NCBI GenBank assembly: GCA_936440205.1
Contig: OW387145.1
Coordinates: forward strand, 15,747,396 to 15,811,395
Reading direction: 5' to 3'
Source: Lepidonotus clava
Taxonomy: Eukaryota > Annelida > Polychaeta > Phyllodocida > Polynoidae
DNA: 64,000 nt
Within the stretch, counting starts at the first letter, position 1. Each line of letters opens with the position of its first letter. The notes below the pieces were generated by a model. That model saw only the letters and a list, made by a program, of their open reading frames with translations, was not told the origin of the DNA and ran no database searches. Below, piece after piece: positions 12,619 through 24,600 of the stretch. Made by a program: the position numbers and the translations under genes.

Positions 12619-14602
12619 ATGGACGCCTTCAATCAGCTCCAGGTCATTCCCGACGCACTGGACGCCGCTCCTCAACACATTTTACAGGTAAGCACGGGAG
12701 AAAAATCACATCATATATGTGTTTTGCTGTAGGATGCGTGGGCGCGTGAATATTGTATGAAAACTAAAGCGTTAATTGGCTGTCCATTACTTATTTGGTT
12801 AAAATAATTATATTTCTAGATTGTTGCATAAGAGTTAAAACTCGTATTTATGACCAATATTTTTACAAAAATATATCCGAGTACAAGGACGGACCCACAG
12901 ATTTGAAAAAAAAGGGGGGGCGGGGCGCCCTTATGTCAATATTGGAGGCGCACCATCCATGGTCTAAAATTTTACATAAACAAATTATAAATTTGGCAAA
13001 AATTAGGGGATGGAGAGGGCTGCTCAGGTGCCCCCCTCTAAATCCGTCCCTAGAGTATTATATTGGCGTATTCAGTTTCTTGCGTTGAAACTATTCGGGG
13101 GCCGTTTGGAATGTTAGACAGGAAAAGCGAATTGATTTAGTGTCTGGATTTTCAAAATCTAAAGAGTGTACCATATTTGTTTGCAGTTCAAGTGGGCTGG
13201 TGCTGATATAGCCCCTGGAGCGAAAGTTACCCCCACACAGGTAAGGACGTTAGACTTTTTCACATCTCTGAACATTTTCCTCAAAGCCTTGAATACATTT
13301 TATCTTACTGTTGTCATCATATTCTTTGGCCGAATTCCCTGAGGCTCTTTCAGATGTATACCTTTGGAAAAGTAATGTACTCAGACAGTGCTGTAAATAT
13401 CATTCAGTTTGGTTAGCATACAACATATTTCCCCCCATGTAATGTATCGGTCCTCTTTGCCGCAGAGTGCTAACCCACCCACCCTGTCGTGGCCTACAGA
13501 GGATGGGGCTATCTACACCGTCGTTATGTTCGGTAGGTACTCCCCTTACAACTGGAATATAACTGGAATGACGTACCTTTAAAAGATATTGTTTCAAAGT
13601 TGATCCTTTTTCCAATGAGATGTCCCAGATACAATTAGCACATGCCATGTATACTTAGCCGTGTATACTTACTATATCAGCAGTTCACAATTCACAATAT
13701 ACACTAGTAATGACCATACGTTTGATACAAGCCAGCTGTTCAGTCCTGATTGACTGATAGTTATTAACTTTGCAACCTTGTTGCCCTTAGGTCTGGACGC
13801 CCCGTCCCGCGAGGACCGCAGCCAAGCTGAAATCTGCCTCTGGTGTATTACAAACGTCCCCGGAACTGACATAGGCAAAGGAGAATTGATGGCCGAGTAC
13901 GTCCAACTGTGCCCCTCAAAGGGATCAGGTAAGGCCAATTCATTATCAACATTGTTGCTCTGTAATTAAAACATCCGTTCATCAATATTGTTCGGGGTCC
14001 CTATTCAAATGTAACGATCAACTTCCCTGTCCCATGGCAATTTTTTTTCATCTTAGGTTCTCTGAACTGGCGTTAAAGTTAAAACATGCCATTAAAGATA
14101 TATCAAGCTTCCCGAAAATAAATTGAATTTTACCTCCTGGAAAAGCGCAATCTTTTGAATGTCAGAGAAAATCCAGAAACTCGGCAAACCAGTGCTTCTA
14201 TCAAATTTACAAATTCCCTGTTTCCCTGATATGGCTTTAGTAGTTGATGCCACTTTCCCTGTAAAGTAGACTCTATTACATCAGAACCTTTTTTGTTTCA
14301 CATGAAAAACGCTTGATACAACTCCGTTCAATTGTTTAATACACAAAAAAAGTGTATAACTTGATAATTTCTATGTTGTAGGAGAGCATCGCTTCGTTGC
14401 GTTGGTCTTCAAACAGTCAGGCCCGGTGGAGGCGTCCGAGAAGCCGCTGGTGGCGACCAGTGTGGAGGGCCGGGCCCGCCGCTCCCTGCGCCGCCTCAGC
14501 GCCGCCTGGGGACTGGGAACCCCCGTCGCCGGGACCTGCTTCACCAGCCAACACGACGCCTCCGTCGACGCCTGTGTAGCCGCTCTGGATGGCAGCTGGT
14601 AG
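12619..14602 (+). CDS. Phosphatidylethanolamine-binding protein (PEBP/RKIP family) with an altered pocket
   Basis: Five exons: 12619-12687, 13187-13240, 13466-13532, 13791-13928, 14382-14602 (TAG), giving 182 residues, close to the 187 of human PEBP1. The protein starts MDAFNQLQVIPDALD. Family landmarks in order are KWAGADIAPG and KVTPTQ, the APSRED segment, LMAEYVQL, GEHRFVALVFKQ (human GLHRYVWLVYEQ) and the C-terminal TPVAGTCFTSQHD (human APVAGTCYQAEWD). Family members bind phospholipid head groups in an anion pocket and some inhibit Raf kinase. Here the pocket motif DPDAPSR reads GLDAPSR, and the WHHF segment holding the pocket histidine reads ICLW, while the histidine of the HRF/HRY segment remains. 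Family membership is firm; lipid binding is doubtful. The start is the first ATG after a TATA-directed leader. It could be a lineage-specific paralogue. Confidence 0.9.
12884..13052. mobile_element. MITE in intron 1 of the PEBP gene, 169 bp
   Basis: Terminal inverted repeats AAGGACGGAcccacagattt and (reverse complement of the right end) TAGGGACGGAttt are flanked by the direct repeat GAGTA at 12879-12883 and 13053-13057. The interior has a G-rich run next to the left end and a matching C-rich run next to the right end. It has no coding capacity. The superfamily is not assigned. Confidence 0.65.
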
Positions 14603-14737
14603 CTCAGCAACAGATGGCATCAATGTTGCCCTTTACAGATGTAATGTTATTCCCGAAATGGGCATGCTGAATTTTATAGTGGTTATGAGGAAGTACCGAC
14701 ACTGTATTGAAAGTGTGCCTTTGTTGTTATAGGAAGA

Positions 14738-14743
14738 AATAAA
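14738..14743 (+). terminator. Poly(A) signal of the PEBP gene
   Basis: A canonical AATAAA lies 136 bases after the PEBP stop codon, in an otherwise ordinary 3' UTR. A T/G-rich stretch follows. Confidence 0.7.
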
Positions 14744-17700
14744 TATGTTTGTTAGCAGACCTGAGTGGATTTTGTTTATCATAATTCCATTGTATCATAA
14801 CGCACACATATTTAAGTTCGATAGCACTAAACAAATTATACGTGGTTCCGTAGGTCGAAAAATGATTTGATAAACTTCGTGTAAATACTCCTTATTCATT
14901 TTTTCAACAGCAGTCGCCATACACAAGGAATTTCTAGTATTGTTTTGCTTTGTCCCTTAAACGTCAACTGTAATCCACTGTAGGACTATGGTCCTCCCAT
15001 TTTCCCTTGTCTAAATAACAATCATATTTGGTTTCATATGTCAAGACCGATCATAGAGTCGGTCTAATGATTGCTTTGGTTTCATCCTTCTATAATACAA
15101 CAAAAAAGTTTGTCTTTGTATATACACACAACATAAGAAAACTTCTATTAAGATGTCACTCGATTGGACACCCACCCTTTAATTTCTGCCTACCACAGAA
15201 AGAATATTTCATTTGTTGTACCTGCAGACTAGCCTTGATCAAATTGCATCATAGGAAATATGTCGACAAAAATCAATGATTAAGTATAGACATTTTCATT
15301 AAATTAAAAAAATTAATTGATTATAGTAAAAAATATAGCAAATTTTTGTAATCTACATTTTCCATAGTTTCTTATGTTTTTGTCGACAAAATCAGTATAA
15401 ATGAACTTGCCGGAACCTAAAATTCTTTGAATTAGCTATCCGTGGTAGGGAGAATTAATTTCTTTATCATGGACATTCACAATGTTGTACCGGTGTTTTC
15501 CCCACGAGGTTATTTACTGACAAGAAATCACAAATCGAGAAAAGTAAAAAGAAGGACAATGTAATGATAAGAGGCGATTTGAAAATAGAAACAGAAACAA
15601 CACTTTCAATGGAATTTCACACAGAGTTGAATTTAATTCACACCATGTTCTTTGGAATTATACATACGGACCGATGTTTTATAACATTTCTTCCAATAGA
15701 ATAATTTTCAACGTATAGCCAGTCCACAAGAATTTGTTAAGCTCATTGTATTCACAGTGAAATTTCATCTACTTCGACCGAGGATTTGAGCCTAGTCTTA
15801 GGCTTTATTTACAAATGCAAAATCACTTTTGTTTTACATTATATATACAGCAATGGCATATCCAATTTGTTTTAGTTCTGTATATTTCGATGTTTACATA
15901 GTCTGCAGAGCAAAATATAGATCTAGACCTCACGATCACATTTTGTCTAGAGCGAATAACATTGTCTGTGACCCTGCACGAGTATCACTTTATTTCTCCA
16001 TATCTAAGGATGTTGGAAACGTTAAAGGTCCTGACCTTGTTTTACAGAACGACCTCACGATTGATAAAGTATCTACGGTTAAGTTATGATTAGATTGTAG
16101 AGATAGCACGAGTAGATGGAAAGGTTATCTATGATTACCCACCCCTAAGTCACCTTGAACTTTGTGCAGTGTACACTAAGTCCCATTCAGTCTCTCATTC
16201 AGTCTAAAGCGGCGTAGCTACTGGGCCCTGGAATATGTATAACACAGTCCAGACTTGCTGGTATCTGATTGGACGGGGAACTAAGCATCAATGAGAGAAA
16301 ATCATGCATTTTACTAAACCATCTGCAGAATGGAAACCATCATAAATCACCACATATTATCATCACTGTCATCAGTATCAGTTATCATTATCATCACATT
16401 CTGTCTAGAGTGGAATATATATTCGATAAGTTGAAGATTAAATAGGAATGATGAAAGTGAAAGATAAGCCTGTTCTTTGAGTCCCTTTTGGCCTATGTGT
16501 CTATAATTCCATTGACACGGATAAGTGGTTTACATAGCAAACAGCAGTGCCCGCATCATCTCTCTATCGTTAACCTTAGACATTTAAACTCTACTTGGTT
16601 GCAAAAAATTGCTATAGTCAAGCCTATGACCAGAATCATACGGAATTGCAATTCTCATCAACTCATTAATAACTTTTTAACAACAAACCTGAAACAAGTA
16701 GCACTAGTACACGGCATTGCTGATCCCATGTAAAGGATAAGTATTTGTACATGTATATATACAGTCTGTAAAATAGGAGACATGTTTCTAGAACGAGTGC
16801 TAAGTGCGTAACTGACAATACTATCACATACATACCTATCTGAAAGGAGGTAAATCCACAATGTGTTACATCACAACATCAAAATTTAAACAAATCAAAA
16901 TCGATTAAAGTTCCTACATTGTCATCCATGATGCATGATTAGGACTAGACTACGATAAATATGAGCTTTTCGAAGAAAGAGATACTCAGAAATATACCTT
17001 AACGATGCGAAGGGAAATCTAATCTTCAGACCAGGTTACTATAGCATAATCATAGGCCGAGTTCCACTAATGCAGATCCTCTGAATCTGAATTTCCGCTT
17101 AAATTAAACTTGCTCGGGCAAGTAATACATTTGTTTAACGTGAAATCCAAAAAGGTTTAGAAAATTAGAATCCTCTAACGAATTGGAATACTTTTTAAGA
17201 ATAATGAGGTAGAATTAACTAGGTAATATCCATACACTTATTGTATTGGCAAGTATACTTGTTTTCTAAAATAACTGAGGTATCATATATTTTAAAGGAC
17301 TTTCAAGAATGCTTTCGTTTACCGGGGATATAAAAAAACATATCTGAAATGTACTCACATATTTAAAAGTTAGACAGCTTTATAACTGTCATCTACTTTT
17401 GGGAATGAAGAGAATATACATAGATTCATATGCAATATAGCGACCTTCAATAGCAGGAAAAATAATTCTAGCGGTTCCAATAATCAGAATCACAAGGTTT
17501 GAATAGGGTTTACAACTTCTGACAGACTTGGTTGTAGATTTACATTCACCGAGTATGAGGGGTTTGAGTATGGTTGGTATCTGAGATGAATGAAGTTAAT
17601 ATCAGACCTGACCTTAATAACCTTGACAGGTGCTTCAGTTAAACGCGGGACTGGCTATACATAGTCACATAGAAAATGGGCAACTACAGTTATACATATG

Positions 17701-18600
17701 GAATAATCTATATGGAACACATTGAGATAAACCGGGGTTTAGTAGTTACATCGAGTAATTCAAGTACCATATGTTAGAGCGAGAGAGAATTAAGAATTTT
17801 TAGTTTTGTGAATTTTGATGATTCAGCGAATAAAACTCAAAGTATGTTTCCAAGTTTTCCATCGTAATACGGGCAAAAAGCTTCGCCCCTGCTAGATTCG
17901 GAAACAATGAACCAACCACGTAATACGGAATGTTTTCTTATAGTTCCCGTGCGTGCCACGCATATTTGGCGATATATCATCCACTGACTGATGCACCGTC
18001 TAACGTTTCCCCTGTGACTTTACAACCAACCGTCATGTTTCACAAATAGATTTTTCGTCAAAGTACTTATTTTCATTTCACGAACTTATTGTAAGCATTT
18101 TTTGGCGATACAACAGTATTACCGATATCATAGTTCATAACAAGACCTAACAAAGAATACTGTAAACAATGCCCAGAGAGTATAACTTAAAAACAAAACA
18201 ACTGGCAAGAACTCACCACGTTTGCAAAAGAACAACTAAACCAACCCAACAACACTGAATAAATATGATTTCGTATATCATCTCAACAACTACAACATAA
18301 CTTTGAAGTCAAAATCTATTGAAAATCCCTGCATGATTATTTCATAAGAATCACATCTTTTCTCAAAATTAATCTTTTCTAGTCAATCAAATCTTTTGAA
18401 AATACGATTACCTACTAGCTCCCTCCCCGTATAGTCTTTGGATTTATAATAGCAACAGACTGTAGCATCTACGTTTTGTAAGTATCCCGAGCTGCAGTTT
18501 ATTATGGGGCTAGACCTGAATATTCGCCCTGAAAGGTGATGGGGTGAAACCACTCTTCTAAGGACCTTGTGTAAACGGTTTGGTTAGTTCTAGACGTTGA
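14744..18600. other. Intergenic spacer between PEBP (+) and the PLCX gene (-)
   Basis: The two genes converge here. The spacer is AT-rich with no open frame that looks coded. It contains one copy of the GCTATCCGTGGTAGGGA repeat (15260-15456) and a short ATC/CAT-rich stretch (about 16366-16400). The 3' UTR of the minus-strand PLCX gene must occupy some of the right part, but I cannot place its end. Confidence 0.55.
15260..15456 (+). repeat. Repeat family with the GCTATCCGTGGTAGGGA terminus, copy 1
   Basis: An AT-rich body contains the palindrome TTTTGTCGACAAAA about 50 bases before the conserved end, AGCTATCCGTGGTAGGGAGA (from 15434). An element with the same plan occurs at 54.65-54.86 kb, 56.25-56.42 kb and 57.78-57.88 kb. 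No coding capacity. Confidence 0.6.
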
Positions 18601-21600
18601 CTAGACGACGGTCACGGCCTTCTTGTTCTCGTTGAGGCGGATGATCTCTCCGGTGAGGTCGTAGATGCCGACAAAGTCCACACTGACGATGTTGAGGTTG
18701 GCCTTACCGGGCAGCCACACCTTCAGGTAGGGGCTGGTCTCACACAGCGTTAGACTGCGCATCGATTTGTGCACGTAGTCGCCAAAGACCATGTCCATGT
18801 CGGGCGACACAACCGCCTGCAGCACGTGGAACTCGTCCGGCTCGCGCTGCTCGTCGTAGACGCTCTCCAAGTAGGTCACCAGCTCCGGGGTGGTCTGTTT
18901 GCGCGGCAGGGAGCTGCGGACGACCTTGTTGGACCAGATGAGCCCGGCGAAGATGTGGTTGCTGAGGGCGGGCATGTCGGCGTCCGGGAAGATGGCGAGG
19001 ATCTGTTTCTTGGAGGCCCAGAGCTCCTCCAGGGTCAGGTTGGCCGTGTCCATCACCCGGCACAGCTTGGCGCCGAAGAACTGGAACAGCAGGGTCACCA
19101 GCGACCGCTTGTCTTTGGGGCTGAGGTTGACAAACGTCTGGAAGTGGAGAATGATGACCTCTCTGGGGTGCTGCTGGATGAACTCGTCCACGTGGCGGAG
19201 GTAGTGTTTCAGACTGCGCGTGTACAGCCCGTGCTCCCCGTAGAACGTACCGCGGTAGCGCGTGATGTGAATGTCGAGGTAGCGCACCCCGGCCTCCAGC
19301 TGCTTCGTGATACTCAGGATCTGTTTGGGCATCCAGGCGCGCCAGATGTCCTTCATGATCTTACGGAAGTTGTCGAAGACGGCGAGCGGGGGCAGTTTAC
19401 GCAGGAACTCGGCCATCTCCAGGTTACACTTGGAGAAGCTCATGTCCGTCCGCATATCAGACTCGATGGCAAAAGAGACGTTGCTGCCTGAAATGACATG
19501 TTTTATACCCGTCACACAATTGTTACAGAATGCGCATTCTATGATTGTTAACTGCGGGCCGAATACACATTTTCAGGCCTAATCTGAAAAGAGTAATGCA
19601 TGTTGTATCAATGTGCCCTTCAAAAACGTGCAAGTATGAAGAATTCCATATGAGTATTTTTTTTCATCTTAATTTTACAAACTTGTACACATTAAGACTC
19701 TTGCCCTACCTGGTATGGCGAGATGTGTGAGGGGTACAGCATGAAGACGCTTCGGTAAGTTGCTCATCCAGTCCGGGTAGTTGGCCACTGGCATCACCTG
19801 AAACGACACATAAGTAACGTCTTTTACACACCATTTTAGAACAAATGGAGGAATCACGTACGAGATAGAACGTACAAGAAATTTAAAAGGGAATTATCAG
19901 TCAAAAATCTATGAAAGTCTAGTTTAAGTCGCCAACTTGTACTACGAATTTCTCTTGATCGAGATATAGCAATTGTTTCATACGGTATTTACAACAACAA
20001 AAATGAATATAATTAGTCTTTATATCCATATGAGAAATTCATCACTTGATTACGTAGTAATATCACAACAACACTAGATGAAACTGAAAACCATAGGAGC
20101 ATGTAAATGAATGACGTTTAATACCTCAGCGAGGAGACAGGTGTCACTGCCGACTGAGGCCAGCTCCTCCACAGACGTGCTGGTCGGGGACGTGGCCAGA
20201 GAACTCTCCACTGAGGCGTACTCCGAGTCCGAGCTGGCCACAGAGTGGCGGTCAGGTGTCCGGCGCAGCTCGGGAACATTTAGTCGGGACCGTGCTGCCG
20301 TAAGTTCAGTGATGACGTGTGAGTGTACGACACACGATGATGTTGACCGCACCATGAGACTGTTGAGGCCCTGTAGGCCAAAGTCACCACCGCCTCCACC
20401 GCCTGCCCCGCCCCGCCCCATCATACCCATACCACTAACTGAGCTACTCTTTGGGCGCGCACCGCTCCGATAGACGACACCACTGCTAGCGTTAGTGAGT
20501 GTACCATCACGGTTGACTAGATATACATCATCAGGGTTGTTTTGGTAACCGGCAGAGGCGCGTCTTTCGGCCTGACCATTAATGAGGGTGCCCGATTCCT
20601 CGGACAGAATAGACTGTAGTCCCATGGCCTGCTGACCCCGTCGTGGGGAGAGAGTTTGTGATAACCGCTTGGGTCGCGCACCACTACGATGCACCACGCA
20701 GCCCCGCTCTGGGGGGAATGTGCTGCCAGCTCCTGAAGCTGCAAAGGTCCGTGCCAGCGGACTGGTGGGTTTGGAGAGAGGGGACTGGAGCTGGGAGCAG
20801 GGGGCTGTCGGTGACTGTAGTGGTGAGGGCTGACTGGCCAACCCACAGTGGGTGACTTTCTGTATGCTTTCATGTACCGTGGGTTCTTGGACTGTACTTG
20901 TCGCTGCTGTTGCGCCGGAGGCAGTGTCCTCGTCAATGACTGGTCCTTCTTCGCACGACTCGTACACGTCCCCGTTGGATGCTGATGTAGCCTGGCTGAC
21001 CTCCACCACCGACACCTCCTCAGCCGTACCGCTGCTGGGACTCGACAACTCAGACGGTTTCCGACCGCCTGCCAGAGTCAACCCAACCACGACATGTTCC
21101 TTGTCGGCCTCAGCAGTAACTCCTAACTCTGCCCCTGCCACATCCTCCTGCTCGTCAAACAAGGCTGAGCGGGCTGGGTGGGGCGTATTGTCCAAACCTA
21201 CAGCCTCTTCTAATTCCATCCCTTCTGAACACACCTCAGCCTCCTCTGCTGCTGGTAACCTGCCCTCTGTATACAGACCAGGCTCCTCCTGTTGGACCAT
21301 CATGTCCTCCACCCTCTCCTCCGTCACCGTGTCCGTCGACTCCACGCTGTCCCTGTTGTGGAGCTCGGGGTGAGAGGGCGCCTCCAGTCTGTCTGTGACG
21401 TCACTTCCTGCTGCCGGGACGCCACCTTCTAGTGGCGCTATTTGCTTTGCTGCGAGCATCTCCCCTTCTACGTCAGTGGGAGTGACGTCACCATTAACCT
21501 CTACGTCATGGGTGTCGACGACTGGTGTGACGTCATTATTGCTATTGTCCACATGAGGGAAGGGTTTCGGACTACTCGGGGAAGAGGGACTGTGGATTAG

Positions 21601-24600
21601 GGACCCCTGCATGGCGGGGATCTTATCAAACAACCAACCGCTGTCCTCCACCGCCTCGCCACTATTGCCGGGAAACAACTCGTCTGAAAAGACATCGTCC
21701 ACTGTGCTATCGTTACTGCGTAGCTCCGTTCCCAGGTCCGAGTCGTGGTCCTCCCGACCCGCCTCTCCCTCCACCTCCTGCTCCTCCGGGCCGACAATCC
21801 GCACTTTGCTGCGCGGTGTACTGGCCTGCACTGGTTGTGGGCTGGTTGACCGATCAGACATGGGCGATTCTAGTCGGATGGGATCTGATGTTGAGTCACC
21901 ATCTAAAGCAACCTGTGGAAATTGAACAAGAAACAATAAGTCATTTCTAATATCCCGAGCTCGTGCCATTGTTAGGGTGAGTTTATTTTAAATACTGAAT
22001 GAAAATGTAATCTGTTTGAGCTAGTTTACTGCTTCTGCACTATGACAAATTTTCCCGATTAGTTTCACTACTTACATCTGTAATAACATTTTTATTTACA
22101 ATCTGCACACTCTAGCTTTTAATAAGTGGGTTGATCAAGAAATTGGCTTGCTAGGTTTGATGCATTGACGTACCTGGTCCTGTATATGGAACACTCGGTA
22201 GGACATGGTGGGCCGGTCGGAGTCGGACACTGACATTTGTTCATACATCTCCTGCCAGGTGGTGCCACTCTCTTCAGCCTCCTCCTCCTGCTCCTCCGCC
22301 TCCTCGCCCCCCTCCTCTGCACATGCTCCACTGTTGTCTTTCCCAGAACCCTCTAATGTGTGAGTCTTTTCATCGGTGTTGTCTCCAGTCGACTGTTGCT
22401 CTTTTTTGATGTTAGGTGACGTCATGGGAGTCATGACGTCACGAGAGCTCAGCCTTGCGTCCCGACCATGGACCATGTCCCAGATACCTGAATCGATGTC
22501 CGGATCCCTTAACGACATATCTCCGTCATGGGACCCCTCATCTCCAGACTCCATTTTCCCTTCGACTACTCTTTCTTGCCTTTTTAACATGCTGTGGTCT
22601 TGTCCGCTGCTACTCCCTCGAGATGTGAGTATACCATTGTCCATGCTTTTTGTCTTGCGGTCAAAGAGTTGTCGTCTACTGGATTGGTGAACGTCTAGAG
22701 TTGGTTTGTTTTGGACTGAGAGATTCTCACTACAGAGTTCCTCTGGCGTGTACATCTTAGATCCTGGTGTCTGGATCATGACCAATTTCCTCTTGTCGGG
22801 ATTACGAGTGTCTGAATAGTGGATCACAGAAAACTGTTCAAAGCGTGACAAGTCAACTGCAGGAATATCCCGCACGGCCGGCTCCTCGGCAGGTACCACG
22901 CTACCCTCTGGCGTGGTCACGGTTGCTGCGGGTTGGTTTGCTGTCGGATCGAACCCGAAGAACCAAACCGGTGTAAAATCGGTCTGGGTTTCGGTGGTCT
23001 TCTGCATGGCCTTGACCAGTTTGATTTCACCGGTGTCAAGGATGGTCTGGACTTCTTCGCTGAAGTCGACCGTTCCCTGGCGTGACTTGACCTGCATGAC
23101 GTTGTCGCCCTCTGCCCCCTGGGCCGGGGGTTCGCCACCAGAGGCGCCACCCGTAGCACCACAAGGCTGGGCCTCCCCGCTCTGACCTTGACCTTGGTTT
23201 TGTGGCAGTCGACCTTGGGCTCCCATGGCTGACCTCATACGCTGAGCCCCAGATATGAGCAAACCTGAAAACACAAGACCACGAATTAGTGAGATATATC
23301 TATGTTTTGACTAAGACTTTTATACAGTCGAAGCATATTGGATCATCCTGCGATCTTAACTGTCAATGTACTGTTGATAAATGATACTGTCGTCCATCTA
23401 TTTGTCCTCATCGAGTTAGGTGTTTCACAACAATTATATATATCTCAAAGACAGGTGTGTGTCATAGGCCTATCTGGGTCAGGGAAGTCCTTAGATATGG
23501 TCATGCATGAGTGACCGTAACTAAGGGCAGAGGGGGACAGATCAGGTTAGAGATAACGACTGACCAATCAGATAGGGCAAAAATGTCCCCCTCTGGGTTG
23601 CTAAGCGACCTTAGCTGGGAATCCCCCATACCCTGTCTTGGAGAATATATGTTTTATACAAAAATATATTTGTAAAACAAAAACGTAAGGCCGTTAATCA
23701 TTTTCAAAAAAAATTCTCAGCAATCACACTGCTCGCCGAGACCCAGCTTCCATGGTGTGATTGGGAGAGTACCAAATTGTCGCCGGTAATAAAACATTGT
23801 TTTGTTAAGTGCATATATATGCAGCCCGCATCAGCGTAATCTATATTTACTGAATGATTACTGGTACAAGAGAGCTGGTAAAAACACAATGGGATGGTTC
23901 ATCGAGTGTATGACAAATCGATAACACTTCAATATTTATTCGTGAATGTACGAATCATGCCAGGTTTGAAAATGAATTACAAAACATGGTATATTGTTCA
24001 CATGTGAAAAGTGTGAAAATGGCGTTGGTCGATCTTAAAACTATTCCCTTTTTAACGGTATCATTTATAAATGTGTCAATAACATGAATTCTCTTTACTG
24101 ACAGTACAAGCCGGTAAATCAGGCGTTTAACTACATCCCACGAGTCGCTGCTATAGACGTTGTGCACACCAGGTCACATGACCATTTTTTGGTGATCTGC
24201 ACCACCACGTGTCTATCAGACAAGTCTAGAATTTATCAATTCTAAGTTACGAAAATGGGTAATTATGACACACACACACAAAAAAAGAGAAAATCTAACA
24301 CATATTTAGCCTAGCCTCTGTTATAGATGCTTTGTCATATTAGATAGCAATGATTTCAAATTGATCACCAATATGGCATCCAGGCCATTTTGGCCATGGG
24401 ACCTCATCTGCACAACGTCTGACCGGAGCTTTTGCTACGGCGTAATGACCCAAATAACCCACCAACCTACCTACAGGTCACGAGACACCCCTTCTAGCAT
24501 GTCCTTGTGAAAAGGTTTCTTCTATATCTTACAGTTCAGGAATTGGCCTCCGTATAAAATACACCGACATCGGCGGGTGTGTTAGCATAGATCTATTGGT

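Noticed and set aside
18769-19491. Plus-strand 240-codon ORF
   Set aside because: It is the complement of the PLCX last exon; its length comes from the GC-rich codon use of the real minus-strand gene.
20852-21373. Plus-strand 173-codon Ser/Thr-rich ORF
   Set aside because: Shadow of the disordered coding exon on the opposite strand; no start context or splice support.
23590-23620. X-box (RFX) like GTTGCTAAGCGAC in the PLCX-gene intron
   Set aside because: An imperfect single match far from any start site; not enough to call a ciliary promoter.
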